From: Coprococcus sp.
Lineage (GTDB): Bacteria > Bacillota_A > Clostridia > Lachnospirales > Lachnospiraceae
Assembly: GCA_017624085.1 (NCBI GenBank)
Contig: JAGANU010000008.1
Location: 1-64,000, forward strand
Direction: 5' to 3'
DNA length: 64,000 nucleotides
In this document: positions 52,047 through 61,684 of the stretch, one piece after another
Numbering within the stretch: position 1 is the stretch's first letter
How the letters are laid out: the number at the start of each line of letters is the position of its first letter
Position numbers and translations under genes: made by a program
Notes under the pieces: generated by a model
Databases searched by the model: none
What the model was told of the DNA's origin: nothing
Seen by the model: the letters and a program-made list of their open reading frames with translations, nothing else

Positions 52047-53693
52047 TTACAGCTGCGAATTGAACAGGCTCTTAATCTTATATGTAATATCATCACTGTC
52101 TGCATTGATATTTGTTGCTTCGTTGATGCCTGAAATCTTGCCAAGCTCTGCTGTATCAGCATCATCGCCATAGCTTATTGTGTAAACCGGTATGGCTGAA
52201 TCCAAAAGTGCCGGAGTGATTTCATCAAGACTAAAGCCACTATTTGCACGTCCATCACTGAGCAGGAATAACATACACTTTGCATCCGGATGCTGCTCCT
52301 TTGCATCCGAAATCATCTTCATTGCAGCTACAACTGCGCTGTATGACGCTGTTCCACCTGACGCAATAAGGTTATTTACTGCACCCTGGAAGTACGATCT
52401 CTGATTAAGGTCAAACTGTGCTATAGGAACCTCTATGGTAACGGAGCTTGCATAGCTTACAAGTCCTATGTAGTTGTTATCGTTAATATACTTAGCACCA
52501 TTTGTTAAGCTGTTTTTAAGCTGCATAATCGGCTCTCCATCCATAGAGCCGCTGCAGTCAGCCACAAATACTGCTATAATATCTCTTCCGTTATCCTTTG
52601 TCTTTTTGTATGTCTTAAGGCCCTGTGTTACCTGCGCTCCTGAGAAGCTGTCTGCAGCCTTGTAATCATCATTTGAATTAAAGCCCTTGTTTGTAGCTAT
52701 CTTCTGCATCTCACTGCTCTTACAGAAGTCAACAACAAGCTTCACTGCCTCAAGCTCTGCATCTGTCTTTCCGGCCTTATCACAAATGTAAACAGGGTTG
52801 TCATGTCTTACTCCAAATGCGATGAAATCGTACATTGAAGTTAAGTTTGCATCATTTACATAAGCCTGATACTCTGAGAGCATGGCATCAAGTGTTCCGT
52901 TTGATGCACTGTCACGCATCTGCTGTGTAGTATATGCGACGTAAGGAATGTTCGCATTGAAGCTTGTAAAATTCTCCTCACTTACCTGCAGAAGTGTAAG
53001 AAGAAGATTCAGTCCTGTAGCACTTGTCTGTGGGTTTGTATAACCCATTGATACCTTATTCTCCTGAACAGCCTTAATTACATCATCAGCTGTCTTATAT
53101 CCACTATCCTTCTTTACAAGAATACCCGCTGTATTTCCCACAAGTCTGTCAGCATAGAGCTCCAGACTTCCACCATTTGCAATAGCATACTCGCCAAACA
53201 GTGTATTACTTGGAGTATACAAATCCGGTATATACTTTCCCGACATAATGTAATCTGCTGCAGTACCGGATGGCACAGATCTCACACTCATGCTCACAGT
53301 CTTTCCTGATTTCGTCTGTACATTCTGTGAATTAAAATGATCAGCCACATCGATAAGCCATGAATCATTATCCTTTCCTGCCTTCTCACCTGAAGTAAAA
53401 ATCTCAATATCGATATCTCCATATCCCTCAACTGCAAGAGGATACTTTGAAATATCAGGAAGCTCATCATAAAGATCTGCCTGATCAAGACTTACTGTTC
53501 CCTTTACAGGTGTTGCTGTATCAACATCAAGCTTGTCATACAACTGCTCCAGCGTATACTTTTTTCCTCCAAGTCCGCTGCCTCCATTCTTAACACGCTT
53601 TGCTGCACTGCTGATAAATCCAATAACTACTGATATCATAGCTATAAGTACTACAACACCTACCACTAAAATGCTTTTTGATCTCTTGTCCAT
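52047..53693 (-). CDS. Membrane-tethered solute-binding / VWA domain fusion protein
   Basis: A 548-residue exported protein: one N-terminal membrane helix (about 9-31), a type 2 solute-binding-like domain (about 75-340, with DIEIFTSGEKAG, YTPSNTLFGEYA) and a C-terminal von Willebrand A domain (about 365-548). The metal-ion-dependent adhesion site is complete: DCSGS, GGTAS and LLSDGR. Such fusions occur in Firmicutes next to coiled-coil membrane proteins; ligand unknown. GGGAGGATTATT before the ATG; 18 bases after the next gene. Confidence 0.9.
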   Translation of the reverse strand: MDKRSKSILVVGVVVLIAMISVVIGFISSAAKRVKNGGSGLGGKKYTLEQLYDKLDVDTATPVKGTVSLDQADLYDELPDISKYPLAVEGYGDIDIEIFTSGEKAGKDNDSWLIDVADHFNSQNVQTKSGKTVSMSVRSVPSGTAADYIMSGKYIPDLYTPSNTLFGEYAIANGGSLELYADRLVGNTAGILVKKDSGYKTADDVIKAVQENKVSMGYTNPQTSATGLNLLLTLLQVSEENFTSFNANIPYVAYTTQQMRDSASNGTLDAMLSEYQAYVNDANLTSMYDFIAFGVRHDNPVYICDKAGKTDAELEAVKLVVDFCKSSEMQKIATNKGFNSNDDYKAADSFSGAQVTQGLKTYKKTKDNGRDIIAVFVADCSGSMDGEPIMQLKNSLTNGAKYINDNNYIGLVSYASSVTIEVPIAQFDLNQRSYFQGAVNNLIASGGTASYSAVVAAMKMISDAKEQHPDAKCMLFLLSDGRANSGFSLDEITPALLDSAIPVYTISYGDDADTAELGKISGINEATNINADSDDITYKIKSLFNSQL

Positions 53694-53711
53694 AATAATC
53701 CTCCCTTTTTT

Positions 53712-54281
53712 CTACATGCCGGACTCTTTTTTCATGTCGTTCATACATTCTATCACATCATCAACATATTTCATATCCAGAGTGCTGAGATTTGTATCAA
53801 TGTCAACCATCTTTTCAACCAGAGCATTAAATCTCATAACCAGCTCATCCCCCTGCCTTACAAGGTTGTTCAGATATATTGGCTGAGGTCTGGTGTAATA
53901 GTCGTAAGTCTGAATAAAACCTATGGCGCTGTCAATATTGCTCTGGGCCTGTTCCTTAATATCCTCATACAAATTACTAATACCTGTTCCCTTCTCAACA
54001 TTCTCTTCAAAATAATCCTGCCTTGACATAATACTCTCATACTGACTGTTCAGTCTTTTTATCTGGGCATCAAACATATGATTTCTTGCACTGTCCTTCA
54101 GTTTCTCTGTTGATTTTCTTCCCTTAAGCATATGTATATTGGCACAAATGGTAAAAACAAGCCAGACAACGGCAAGTAAAACACCCAGTAAGATACCAGC
54201 CATGCTGTCAGCTATCAAAAAAGTAGCTATGACAAGGATAAACATAATAACACTAATTATGTTAACTGCAACCAATCCCAT
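53712..54281 (-). CDS. Membrane coiled-coil protein beside the VWA protein
   Basis: A 189-residue protein with two hydrophobic helices at the N-terminus (about 5-25 and 28-48) and an alpha-helical, heptad-like remainder (about 55-189). No motif recognised; the topology recalls XpaC-type partners of TelA proteins, without proof. ATG 54279-54281 has GGAGG eight bases upstream. It is 18 bases before the VWA fusion gene, so both are probably one unit. Confidence 0.8.
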   Translation of the reverse strand: MGLVAVNIISVIMFILVIATFLIADSMAGILLGVLLAVVWLVFTICANIHMLKGRKSTEKLKDSARNHMFDAQIKRLNSQYESIMSRQDYFEENVEKGTGISNLYEDIKEQAQSNIDSAIGFIQTYDYYTRPQPIYLNNLVRQGDELVMRFNALVEKMVDIDTNLSTLDMKYVDDVIECMNDMKKESGM

Positions 54282-54458
54282 CTTCAGTTCCTCCACCTTT
54301 TTATCTACATGGCACAAGCTAAAGCATTTTTGTTATTAACTGCCCTGCCACACATATCTACATTATACATGATTTTTTTAAAAATATAAGCAGTAATATG
54401 ATTATTTAACAAATATTATTAATAACATTTGATGTATTACACATATTTGCCGTATTCA

Positions 54459-54467
54459 TGTTATAAT
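54459..54467 (+). promoter_or_regulatory. Extended -10 promoter of yqeG
   Basis: TGTTATAAT at 54459-54467 matches an extended -10 (TGn-TATAAT) 40 bases before the yqeG start; no good -35 is visible. Confidence 0.55.
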
Positions 54468-54507
54468 AAATCAAAAATATGACTTCACACATCTACGGAG
54501 GATTATT

Positions 54508-55014
54508 ATGATAAGGTTTTTACCTGACGAGTATTACTCTTCAACCTACAAAATAGATTTCAAAAAATACTACGATATGGGATATCGGGGAATACTGTTT
54601 GATATCGACAATACACTGGTTAAACACAACGAGCCGGCTACCAGCAGAGCAATTCAGCTAATGGAAAAGCTAAAGGCAATCGGTTTTCAGGTCTGTCTTG
54701 TTTCAAATAACAAGGAGCCAAGAGTTGCGGCCTTCAATAAAAAGATGAAGGTTTATTACGTATATAAGGCCGGCAAGCCGTTGAAAAAGGGCTACCTTAA
54801 GGCTATAGAAAAAATGGGATGCACCAAGGATACTACCCTTGCCGTAGGTGATCAGATCTTTACAGATGTAATAGGAAGTGCAAGTATTGGAATACACACA
54901 ATTCTTGTCAAACCGATCGACACCAGCCACGAGGAGATACAGATAACTCTGAAGCGAATCATTGAAAAGCCCTTTATTGCTTATCTCACTAAAAAACATG
55001 GAATGGTAAAGTAA
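54508..55014 (+). CDS. yqeG: YqeG-family HAD IIIA phosphatase
   Basis: 168-residue HAD-superfamily phosphatase of the YqeG family. Motif I is LFDIDNTLVKHNEP, motif II VSNN, the Lys of GKPLKKGY and GDQIFTDVIG acid motif follow. In many Firmicutes yqeG neighbours the GTPase yqeH, which is not here. It is one of the few plus-strand genes, with GGAGG before the ATG and a strong terminator converging with hisS. Confidence 0.93.
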   Translation: MIRFLPDEYYSSTYKIDFKKYYDMGYRGILFDIDNTLVKHNEPATSRAIQLMEKLKAIGFQVCLVSNNKEPRVAAFNKKMKVYYVYKAGKPLKKGYLKAIEKMGCTKDTTLAVGDQIFTDVIGSASIGIHTILVKPIDTSHEEIQITLKRIIEKPFIAYLTKKHGMVK

Positions 55015-55019
55015 TTATA

Positions 55020-55067
55020 AAAAGCCATAATACATAACAGATATACTGATATGTATTATGGCTTTTT
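55020..55067 (+). terminator. Bidirectional terminator between yqeG and hisS
   Basis: A 16-base stem AAAGCCATAATACATA (55021-55036) with TATGTATTATGGCTTT (55050-55065), A-run before and T-run after, so it works for both converging genes. Confidence 0.93.
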
Positions 55068-55125
55068 AAATGTGTACCTCTGTTTGCAAGGCAGTCTTTT
55101 TTATTGTAGGTTGTACAACAAAACA

Positions 55126-56391
55126 TCAGTCGTTATATATTTTTCTAAACTCTGTATACCCCTCTGCTTCAAGCATGTTTATCTGCTGCTTCATATTTTT
55201 TCTCATCTGCTGGATGGTAACAGTCTTTCCTGACTGGCGAAGCTCCTTTGCCTCAGCAAATATTTCAAGCTTCTTTTCAATTGTAACATCCTTATGAATA
55301 AGAATGGCCACATTGTCCTCTGATATCTTATATCCATTCTCCAGTCTATCCTTAAGAATTGTAATAATTCTCTCAAATCCTATTGAAAATCCTGTTGCAG
55401 GTACATCCTGGCCACAGAAATTACCAACCATCTTGTCATATCTGCCTCCTCCTGCAATGGAGAAATTGTAATCATCGATGGTTACCTCAAATATTGGACC
55501 TGTATAGTATCCCATCCCTCTTACAAGTGTTGGGTCAAACACAATCTTTACGCCATCTGCCGCCATGGCTCTTGTGCTTGAAATTATTTCGTCCATGTTT
55601 GAAATTACGTTTCTGTCAAGGCACTCCTCTGATATACTCTCACAGAACTGAGCACAGCTTACATCGCCAAGATTGTTATATATGGAAAGATATGAATCCA
55701 CCTTTGTTTCTTCGTATCCATTTTCAATAAGCTCACCTCTGATTCCATCAAGACCAATCTTGTCATACTTGTCAAGGCTGATAAGCACATCGGAAATATC
55801 CTCCTCAGAAAAGCCTGCATTTTTAGCAGCTCCTCTAAGAATCTGTCTGTCATTGATATGAATAGTGAAATCTGTGATGCCAACCTCTGCAAATATTTTT
55901 GTAAGCATATCTGAGGTAGCTGCAACAAGCTCAATCTCTGCCAGGTTTGTACTGTCTCCCAGAATATCAATATCACACTGGGTAAACATTCTAAATCTGC
56001 CCTTCTGTGGCTGATCCGCTCTAAATACAGGGCCAATCTGAAGCGCCTTAAACGGGCTTGGAAGCTGCTCCTTGTTACAAGCATAATATCTTGAAAGTGG
56101 AAGTGTAAGGTCATAGCGAAGTCCGCTATCTGCAAACTCTCCCTTACCTGCATCTATTGCCCTTGCAAGGTCTGCACCTCTCTTCATCACCTTGAATATA
56201 AGCTTCTCATTATCTCCACCCTGCTTGCTTGTCAGATTCTCTATATGCTCTACCACAGGAGTCTCTATCTGTGTAAATCCAAATCGCGAATAGCTTGTCT
56301 TAATCATTGAAAGTACATGTTCTCTAAGTCTCATGTCTGACGGAAGCTGGTCACACATACCCTTTACCGGTGTCTTGATAAATTTTGCCAT
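55126..56391 (-). CDS. hisS: Histidyl-tRNA synthetase
   Basis: Class II synthetase charging tRNA-His. The N-terminal motif PVKGMCDQLPSDMRLRE (motif 1 area), motif 2 FRADQPQKGRFRMFTQCDID, the histidine motifs LVRGMGYYTGPIFEV and GGGRYDKM, and motif 3 GFSIGFERI are intact; anticodon-binding domain at the end. 421 aa. I choose ATG 56389-56391, directly after GGAGGATTAAAC; the upstream frame lacks such a site. No T-box was found in the 290-base leader. Confidence 0.97.
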   Translation of the reverse strand: MAKFIKTPVKGMCDQLPSDMRLREHVLSMIKTSYSRFGFTQIETPVVEHIENLTSKQGGDNEKLIFKVMKRGADLARAIDAGKGEFADSGLRYDLTLPLSRYYACNKEQLPSPFKALQIGPVFRADQPQKGRFRMFTQCDIDILGDSTNLAEIELVAATSDMLTKIFAEVGITDFTIHINDRQILRGAAKNAGFSEEDISDVLISLDKYDKIGLDGIRGELIENGYEETKVDSYLSIYNNLGDVSCAQFCESISEECLDRNVISNMDEIISSTRAMAADGVKIVFDPTLVRGMGYYTGPIFEVTIDDYNFSIAGGGRYDKMVGNFCGQDVPATGFSIGFERIITILKDRLENGYKISEDNVAILIHKDVTIEKKLEIFAEAKELRQSGKTVTIQQMRKNMKQQINMLEAEGYTEFRKIYND

Positions 56392-56577
56392 GTTTAATCC
56401 TCCTGAATCTCTTCTAAATAAACCGAACACATTCTAGCATATATATTTCTTTTTTTCCAGTAAAAAACAATAATGCCCGGACATTACCTTGGGCAAAGTG
56501 TACGCTGCGCATATATGCTGCATTTTCATCTTAGAATATCTTTAACCTTCCGAAGACTTTTCATCTATGTCCAACAT

Positions 56578-56625
56578 AAAAGGAGCCGAGGTACGTCTTT
56601 TATATAAGACAAAAACCTCAGCTCC
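56578..56625 (-). terminator. Terminator after the 685-aa protein gene
   Basis: GGAGCTGAGGT and ACCTCGGCTCC on the minus strand (56582-56625) pair over 11 bases with one G-U, around an inner GTCTT / AAGAC hairpin; four T follow. It sits 58 bases after the stop at 56684. Confidence 0.8.
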
Positions 56626-56683
56626 CGCTATTATTATTGTACTCAAATGCTTCGTTTCACATGAAGCTGACACACTCTACAGA

Positions 56684-58741
56684 CTACTTAAGGAGATCAT
56701 AGTTAAGCTTCTTGATTACAGCAAACGCCTTGCTTCTAAGCTCCTCACCGGAGAACTCATCAAGCTGGACATTCATGTCCCAATTATACTTCATAAGTGT
56801 ATTTAACAGGTCGTCTATGTAATCCTTTACATACTTGACATTGCTATCGCTCTTATCCTTAAGCTGTACAACAATATTGTCAATAGCCTCTATGATTCCT
56901 GACTCCTGCTTATCCGATGACTGTCCTGATTCATCGTTCAGTTCAATTACCTTTCCGGTCTTTGTAATGATAACCTTTTTGTTTGGAGCTGCTGCCGCCT
57001 TGCTCTTCTTATTTATCATATGATTGATGCACTTAATAAGGCATGCAACTGAATATGTCATCTCCTCGCTTGTTGGCTTGTCTGCCCCCTTTAAAGTATG
57101 CTGATGATATAAGAACTCTGATTTGCAAAGCATCTCCTCAATTACTGCAACCTTACAAAGCGCTACAAGATCAGCCGGCATAGCCTGCTGCTTCTTACCA
57201 AAGAAGCCTCCGCCCTGCTGCTCTGAATCGTCCTTATACTTCTCAGGAAGATTTGTTCTAACATATGTATCATGAAGATATTTCTTTGCTGTATTCACAT
57301 CATAGTTTGATGAAAGTATCTGCGCCTTTGCACTGTTAAGTCCATTAACAACCATATCCTCCGCTGCCATAAACAGAAGAATCTTCTGTCTGTTATCAAG
57401 CATGGAATATACTTCCTTATTCTTGTTGTTCTTCTCTACAATAGACTTCTTTCTTACATCGAATACCTTAATCTTTTCCTTTACACTGTAGAATGCCTTA
57501 AGCATAGCCGGATTGGCATTGAGAAAATTGCAGCACCATGTAAGCTCTATATACTGATCCTCAATCTTATTTGAAACCTCGTAAAGGCTGTATCCCTCAA
57601 AGAGAACATTCAGTGCCTTGGAAAGAATCTCAAGGCTTTCATACTTCTCCTCATATGACTTCTGGGTAATGTCTGAATTCACATACGCCTTAATTCCGCA
57701 CTCCATAAACAGCTTGTTGTACTCGTATGCGCCCTCTGGAATATTCTGTCTTCCGCTCAGCTGTGCACCTGAACCAAGCGTCTGAAGAACCTTCTTAACC
57801 TCAGGATCATTCTCAATAGCAAGATAAACCTTCTTTGTAAATGCGCATGTCTCTGTAAGCAGGGAATCAATTCTCTTGTTGTAAACCTCCTGCTTTGAAA
57901 TCTCAGATGCAACCTTGCTGCTGAGTATCTTTGCAGCCTCTGTGCTTGTTACATTCTTAATAAGCTCCTTGAAGTTGGCATATACTGAAAGATTATCTAT
58001 CGGTATGTACTCAGCGTTAAGTCCATAGAACTGGAACGCCTTGTCATACTTCTTGTCCGCAATGTAAATTGAGAACAGATTTATTGACAGCTGTATCTTG
58101 TAATCATTAGGTGCATGGGCATCCTCAATAACGTAATCGTACAATACTTCAAGATTGCTGATGTACGACTCTGAACCAATATCCGTTGCTGAAATGTCCA
58201 TCTCCATAACGACATTGATAAGATCCAGATAACCAAGAAGAGCCTTATCAAAATTCTTTGGTCTGTCGTCATCCTCAAGTATCTGGTATGAGATGTTGAT
58301 CAGAAGAGGAGCAATCTTTTCCCCTATGAGTCTCATACACTCAGGAATCTTCTCAAGCTGAAGAAGATATAAAAGCCACACACTGTATCTGTAAACACCT
58401 GTTGCAGAAACCGGTGCATCAATGTCACATGGATCAATATCTCCATATACGAATCTGAAAAGCGGCTCAATCCACTCTTCGATTGCATAATGACCTGTTG
58501 CCTTAATATTAAAATCTACGAACTCTGCCAGCTCGTAAAGCTTTGTACACTGTGCACGGACCTCATCATCTACAGTCATTGTTGAAAGGTCGAAATTGGA
58601 ATCCTTTAAGCTGTCAATAACCAGTGTGTAAAAACCATCCTCCACCTGGTCATTCAGATATCTGATAAGTGTCCCCTTGTTTGATGACGCTGCAATTGAG
58701 AGTGCATTATCTCCTGCCTGTCCTATATTTGCTGGTAACAT
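56684..58741 (-). CDS. Large soluble protein of unknown function
   Basis: A 685-residue helical protein without signal peptide or membrane helix. I recognise no domain. Features: a Gly-Gly-Gly-Phe-Phe-Gly break near residue 560, followed by a Lys/Ala-rich stretch (KKSKAAAAPNKK) and a Ser/Gln tail to a final helix ending KKLNYDLLK. Tetratricopeptide-like helix pairs are possible but not regular. ATG 58739-58741 with GGAGG ten bases before it. Monocistronic, ended by the terminator at 56578-56625. Confidence 0.85.
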   Translation of the reverse strand: MLPANIGQAGDNALSIAASSNKGTLIRYLNDQVEDGFYTLVIDSLKDSNFDLSTMTVDDEVRAQCTKLYELAEFVDFNIKATGHYAIEEWIEPLFRFVYGDIDPCDIDAPVSATGVYRYSVWLLYLLQLEKIPECMRLIGEKIAPLLINISYQILEDDDRPKNFDKALLGYLDLINVVMEMDISATDIGSESYISNLEVLYDYVIEDAHAPNDYKIQLSINLFSIYIADKKYDKAFQFYGLNAEYIPIDNLSVYANFKELIKNVTSTEAAKILSSKVASEISKQEVYNKRIDSLLTETCAFTKKVYLAIENDPEVKKVLQTLGSGAQLSGRQNIPEGAYEYNKLFMECGIKAYVNSDITQKSYEEKYESLEILSKALNVLFEGYSLYEVSNKIEDQYIELTWCCNFLNANPAMLKAFYSVKEKIKVFDVRKKSIVEKNNKNKEVYSMLDNRQKILLFMAAEDMVVNGLNSAKAQILSSNYDVNTAKKYLHDTYVRTNLPEKYKDDSEQQGGGFFGKKQQAMPADLVALCKVAVIEEMLCKSEFLYHQHTLKGADKPTSEEMTYSVACLIKCINHMINKKSKAAAAPNKKVIITKTGKVIELNDESGQSSDKQESGIIEAIDNIVVQLKDKSDSNVKYVKDYIDDLLNTLMKYNWDMNVQLDEFSGEELRSKAFAVIKKLNYDLLK

Positions 58742-58979
58742 GGTATGTCTACCTCCTTCTTGTAATACATCATTCACATATAGATTTGTGCATAATCCCC
58801 CCACTAAATCACTATTCTAAATATAGCATATTTGTTAAAATCATTCAACAAAGTTTTTGGTTATTACTGATAATTGTCATTGTGCATAATTACCCCAAAA
58901 ATATAGTACGAAAAAAATCCTTTTTTTTGTGTAAATTTACAATTGGGATAAGCACAAAACTTTAGTCATTAATCCTTCT

Positions 58980-60770
58980 TTAATCTAGTCCTGCCATATG
59001 CAAAATAGCCATAGCATTGGTCGTTGTGCAGCGTCCATCCTTTTTCTTATAATCAAATTTCAGCTGATCGCCCTCGTAATACTCTTCAAAGTGGAAATTA
59101 GCTGCAGGTGCTCCATCCTCACCCTTCAAATCACACAATTCAAAATCGTGAGTGGAAACAATCACCATATTTCTTATATTTGCCAGCTTCTTAATAACTC
59201 CCGTTGCTCCGACAATTCTGTCTGCCGAGTTTGTACCCTTGAATATTTCATCAATAAGGCACAGCATTGGTTTTTTGTTTTTGCTATATTCCACCATAGT
59301 CTTAATTCTGAGTATTTCTGCATAAAAAGTTGAAATACCATTGCTGACATCATCTGTGACCCTCATTGATGTGAATATCTTCATAATATCTGCTTCCATG
59401 TAAGATGCACACACAGGCGCGCCGGCATATGCGAGCACAAGATTCATTCCAAGAGTACGCAAAAACGTAGTTTTACCAGACATATTGCTTCCTGTGACAA
59501 TAGTCGCCCCTCCGCTTAACACTGCATCATTTTCAACTACGGCGTCAGCATCAATTAGTGGGTGTCTCAGCCCTTTTGCATTTACATGGACCTTATTGTT
59601 TTTTGTAAGCTGCGGATAGCATACCTTTCTTGTTCTTGCAAGTACTGAGTAGGACAAAAGCTCCTCCATATCTGACACAGCATTTATCCAAAATGCTACC
59701 TTATCTCCGTTTTGTTTCTTCCATTTGTCCATCATACTTCCTATATGGAAATCCCACATAAAAAGTCCGCACAATATCTGATGTACTACAGGGTTATATC
59801 TTATGTTAAAGGCAGCACTTATGGTTCTAAGCTTCTTTACCGCTGCAAGAGCACCTGTATCATCTGACAGTCTGCTTCTTATATTGCGCAACAGCTCGCT
59901 GTCGAACTCCTCCTTTGAAATAAGTTCAAACATATTGATATAATCATCAATCACATAGCCAAAGGAAATCATGGGCATTACAGTCTTTCCTGCAACTCCT
60001 GAAAAAAGCCACGAAAACAAAAGCACAGCAAAAAAAGATATAAGTGTAAAGCCTATGTTTATCTTCCCCATAATTCCAAGGACAAAAAGAGTGAACGTCA
60101 CAAGAGGGAAAATAAATCTCAGCACATTAAAAATAGCAGGTATAGACACATCTGAGCTGCAATATGCAACAAACTCATCTGTGGTGTACTTTTTCTTTTT
60201 GCCCATATTGGACTTCATCCCCAGTGTTTCAAATCTTATTGAAAAATCATCCTTTGATGAAAGCTCCTTAATTGCACACTGTCTCGCCTCTATATCACTT
60301 ATACTATAATCGGAACCCTTTATGCTTTCAGCGAGCCTTCTTCTTCCTTCTATTGTTCCTGCAACGCATATATACTGATAGAGAGAATTTGGTCCTAAAA
60401 GATCCATATCCTTTGCAACAAGGTCTGTATCCGTCAAAAATTCAGAGCCATCGTCAGGAAGCTTTTTCCACGTATCGTCTTCTCTGCTCTCATACCGTTT
60501 ATACACCATAAGCTCGGCCTTCTCATATTCCAGCTGCTCCATAAGTCTTCCATGAACAAAGACAAGGGCAACAAAAACAAGGGCTCCAACAGTTCCCACG
60601 AAAACAAACACAGGTCTTCCATCATATATACCCATGATAAGTGCAGCAGCCGCAATCAAAAACACTATAAATCTGACAAATGAATACGTTGCTGATTTGC
60701 TCTCCTTTGTATGTATACTCTTTGCTACATGATCGATTCTCTCTTTATTATTCTTCATAAAATCTGTCAT
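58980..60770 (-). CDS. Membrane-anchored MutS-like ATPase
   Basis: A 597-residue protein. The C-terminal third is the MutS ATPase: Walker A VTGSNMSGKTTFL at about 430, then LIDEIFKGTNSADR and VSTHDFEL. The mismatch-recognition domain of true MutS is absent. Instead, two pairs of hydrophobic helices (about 20-60 and 205-250) precede it, so it should be membrane bound. Related proteins are annotated as MutS family with unknown role. ATG 60768-60770 with GGAAGG eight bases upstream. Divergent from the repeat-protein gene. Confidence 0.9.
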   Translation of the reverse strand: MTDFMKNNKERIDHVAKSIHTKESKSATYSFVRFIVFLIAAAALIMGIYDGRPVFVFVGTVGALVFVALVFVHGRLMEQLEYEKAELMVYKRYESREDDTWKKLPDDGSEFLTDTDLVAKDMDLLGPNSLYQYICVAGTIEGRRRLAESIKGSDYSISDIEARQCAIKELSSKDDFSIRFETLGMKSNMGKKKKYTTDEFVAYCSSDVSIPAIFNVLRFIFPLVTFTLFVLGIMGKINIGFTLISFFAVLLFSWLFSGVAGKTVMPMISFGYVIDDYINMFELISKEEFDSELLRNIRSRLSDDTGALAAVKKLRTISAAFNIRYNPVVHQILCGLFMWDFHIGSMMDKWKKQNGDKVAFWINAVSDMEELLSYSVLARTRKVCYPQLTKNNKVHVNAKGLRHPLIDADAVVENDAVLSGGATIVTGSNMSGKTTFLRTLGMNLVLAYAGAPVCASYMEADIMKIFTSMRVTDDVSNGISTFYAEILRIKTMVEYSKNKKPMLCLIDEIFKGTNSADRIVGATGVIKKLANIRNMVIVSTHDFELCDLKGEDGAPAANFHFEEYYEGDQLKFDYKKKDGRCTTTNAMAILHMAGLD

Positions 60771-61021
60771 ACAATCAACCTTCCTGTTTTTTACCTTCAC
60801 TTATATATACTGCTTGCTTCTATTTTTTCTTATACATAAGCCGACTATACCACATTTTCAATAGATTCCGCAATTACAAATAGACTTCCTCATACCATCC
60901 TTTATTATTGCATTTGACCTGAATACATATTAAAATATATGGAAAGCTTATATAGTAGAAATTTATAATAATTATTATATGTATCTGCTATAAAAAAAGC
61001 ATAAATGAAAGGAGTTTTACT

Positions 61022-61669
61022 ATGAAGGGAATAACGAAATTTGCACTAACCCTTGCTGCTGCAGGCGGAGTATGCTACCTGTTCAGGGACAAGATCAAGG
61101 CAAGCAAGGCATATCAGACAGTAGAATCAAACGACAAGGTTCAAAGAGCAAAGGAAGCCGCAACTGACACATATCAGAGAGTTAAGGAATCTGAGCCGGT
61201 ACAAAAGGCTAAGGAAACCGTAAAGGATACCTATCAGAAGGTAAAGGAATCGGACGCTGTGCAAAAAGCCAAGGATACTGTTATGGATACCTACCAGAAG
61301 GTAAAGGAATCGGACACCGTGCAGAAGGCAAAGGATACTGTTAAGGACACCTATGATCAGATTAAGGATAAGGTGAAGGATAAGATGGACTGCTCAGATG
61401 ACAGTTCAAGGGAATACTTTACATTAAACGAACAGGATGGCAGCACTGCTGCAGATGTTGCTTCGTCAGATGTGTTTGATGAGGATGCGGCAAAAGCTGT
61501 TACCGACGCTGTTGCACAGTCAGAGGATGTAATTGCCGAAGCTACAGACGCTGTATTAAACGTGGCTGATTCAGAGCAGTCCGACGTAATTGGAAACGAA
61601 TATATGGGACTTTCCGATGTATCTGAGGACCCATCCGTTCTGGCTGACCAGGATAAGCTTGATGTATAA
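61022..61669 (+). CDS. LEA-like repeat protein with N-terminal hydrophobic helix
   Basis: A 215-residue protein. Residues 5-20 are hydrophobic (a possible anchor). Residues 31-120 are four and a half 20-residue repeats of the type YQKVKESDAVQKAKDTVKDT, an amphipathic, Lys/Glu-rich helix pattern like group 3 LEA or YtxH proteins. The tail is acidic and disordered. AAAGGAG before the ATG. Possible desiccation or stress protein; inference only. It starts a plus-strand pair with the reductase gene (16 bases). Confidence 0.85.
   Translation: MKGITKFALTLAAAGGVCYLFRDKIKASKAYQTVESNDKVQRAKEAATDTYQRVKESEPVQKAKETVKDTYQKVKESDAVQKAKDTVMDTYQKVKESDTVQKAKDTVKDTYDQIKDKVKDKMDCSDDSSREYFTLNEQDGSTAADVASSDVFDEDAAKAVTDAVAQSEDVIAEATDAVLNVADSEQSDVIGNEYMGLSDVSEDPSVLADQDKLDV
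61112..61381. repeat. 60-bp in-gene tandem repeats
   Basis: About four and a half direct repeats of 60 bases encode the 20-residue helix unit. The third and fourth units are nearly identical at DNA level (61232-61351), a sign of recent duplication. Confidence 0.9.
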
Positions 61670-61684
61670 GGAGTATTTTATATC

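Noticed and set aside
56392..56683. Possible T-box or attenuator before hisS
   Set aside because: The small GCCC/GGGC hairpin is weak and no T-box core is present. The strong hairpin belongs to the upstream gene's terminator.
61112..61381. Regular direct repeats, possible CRISPR
   Set aside because: Repeats are contiguous, 60-bp, in frame and coding; no spacers.
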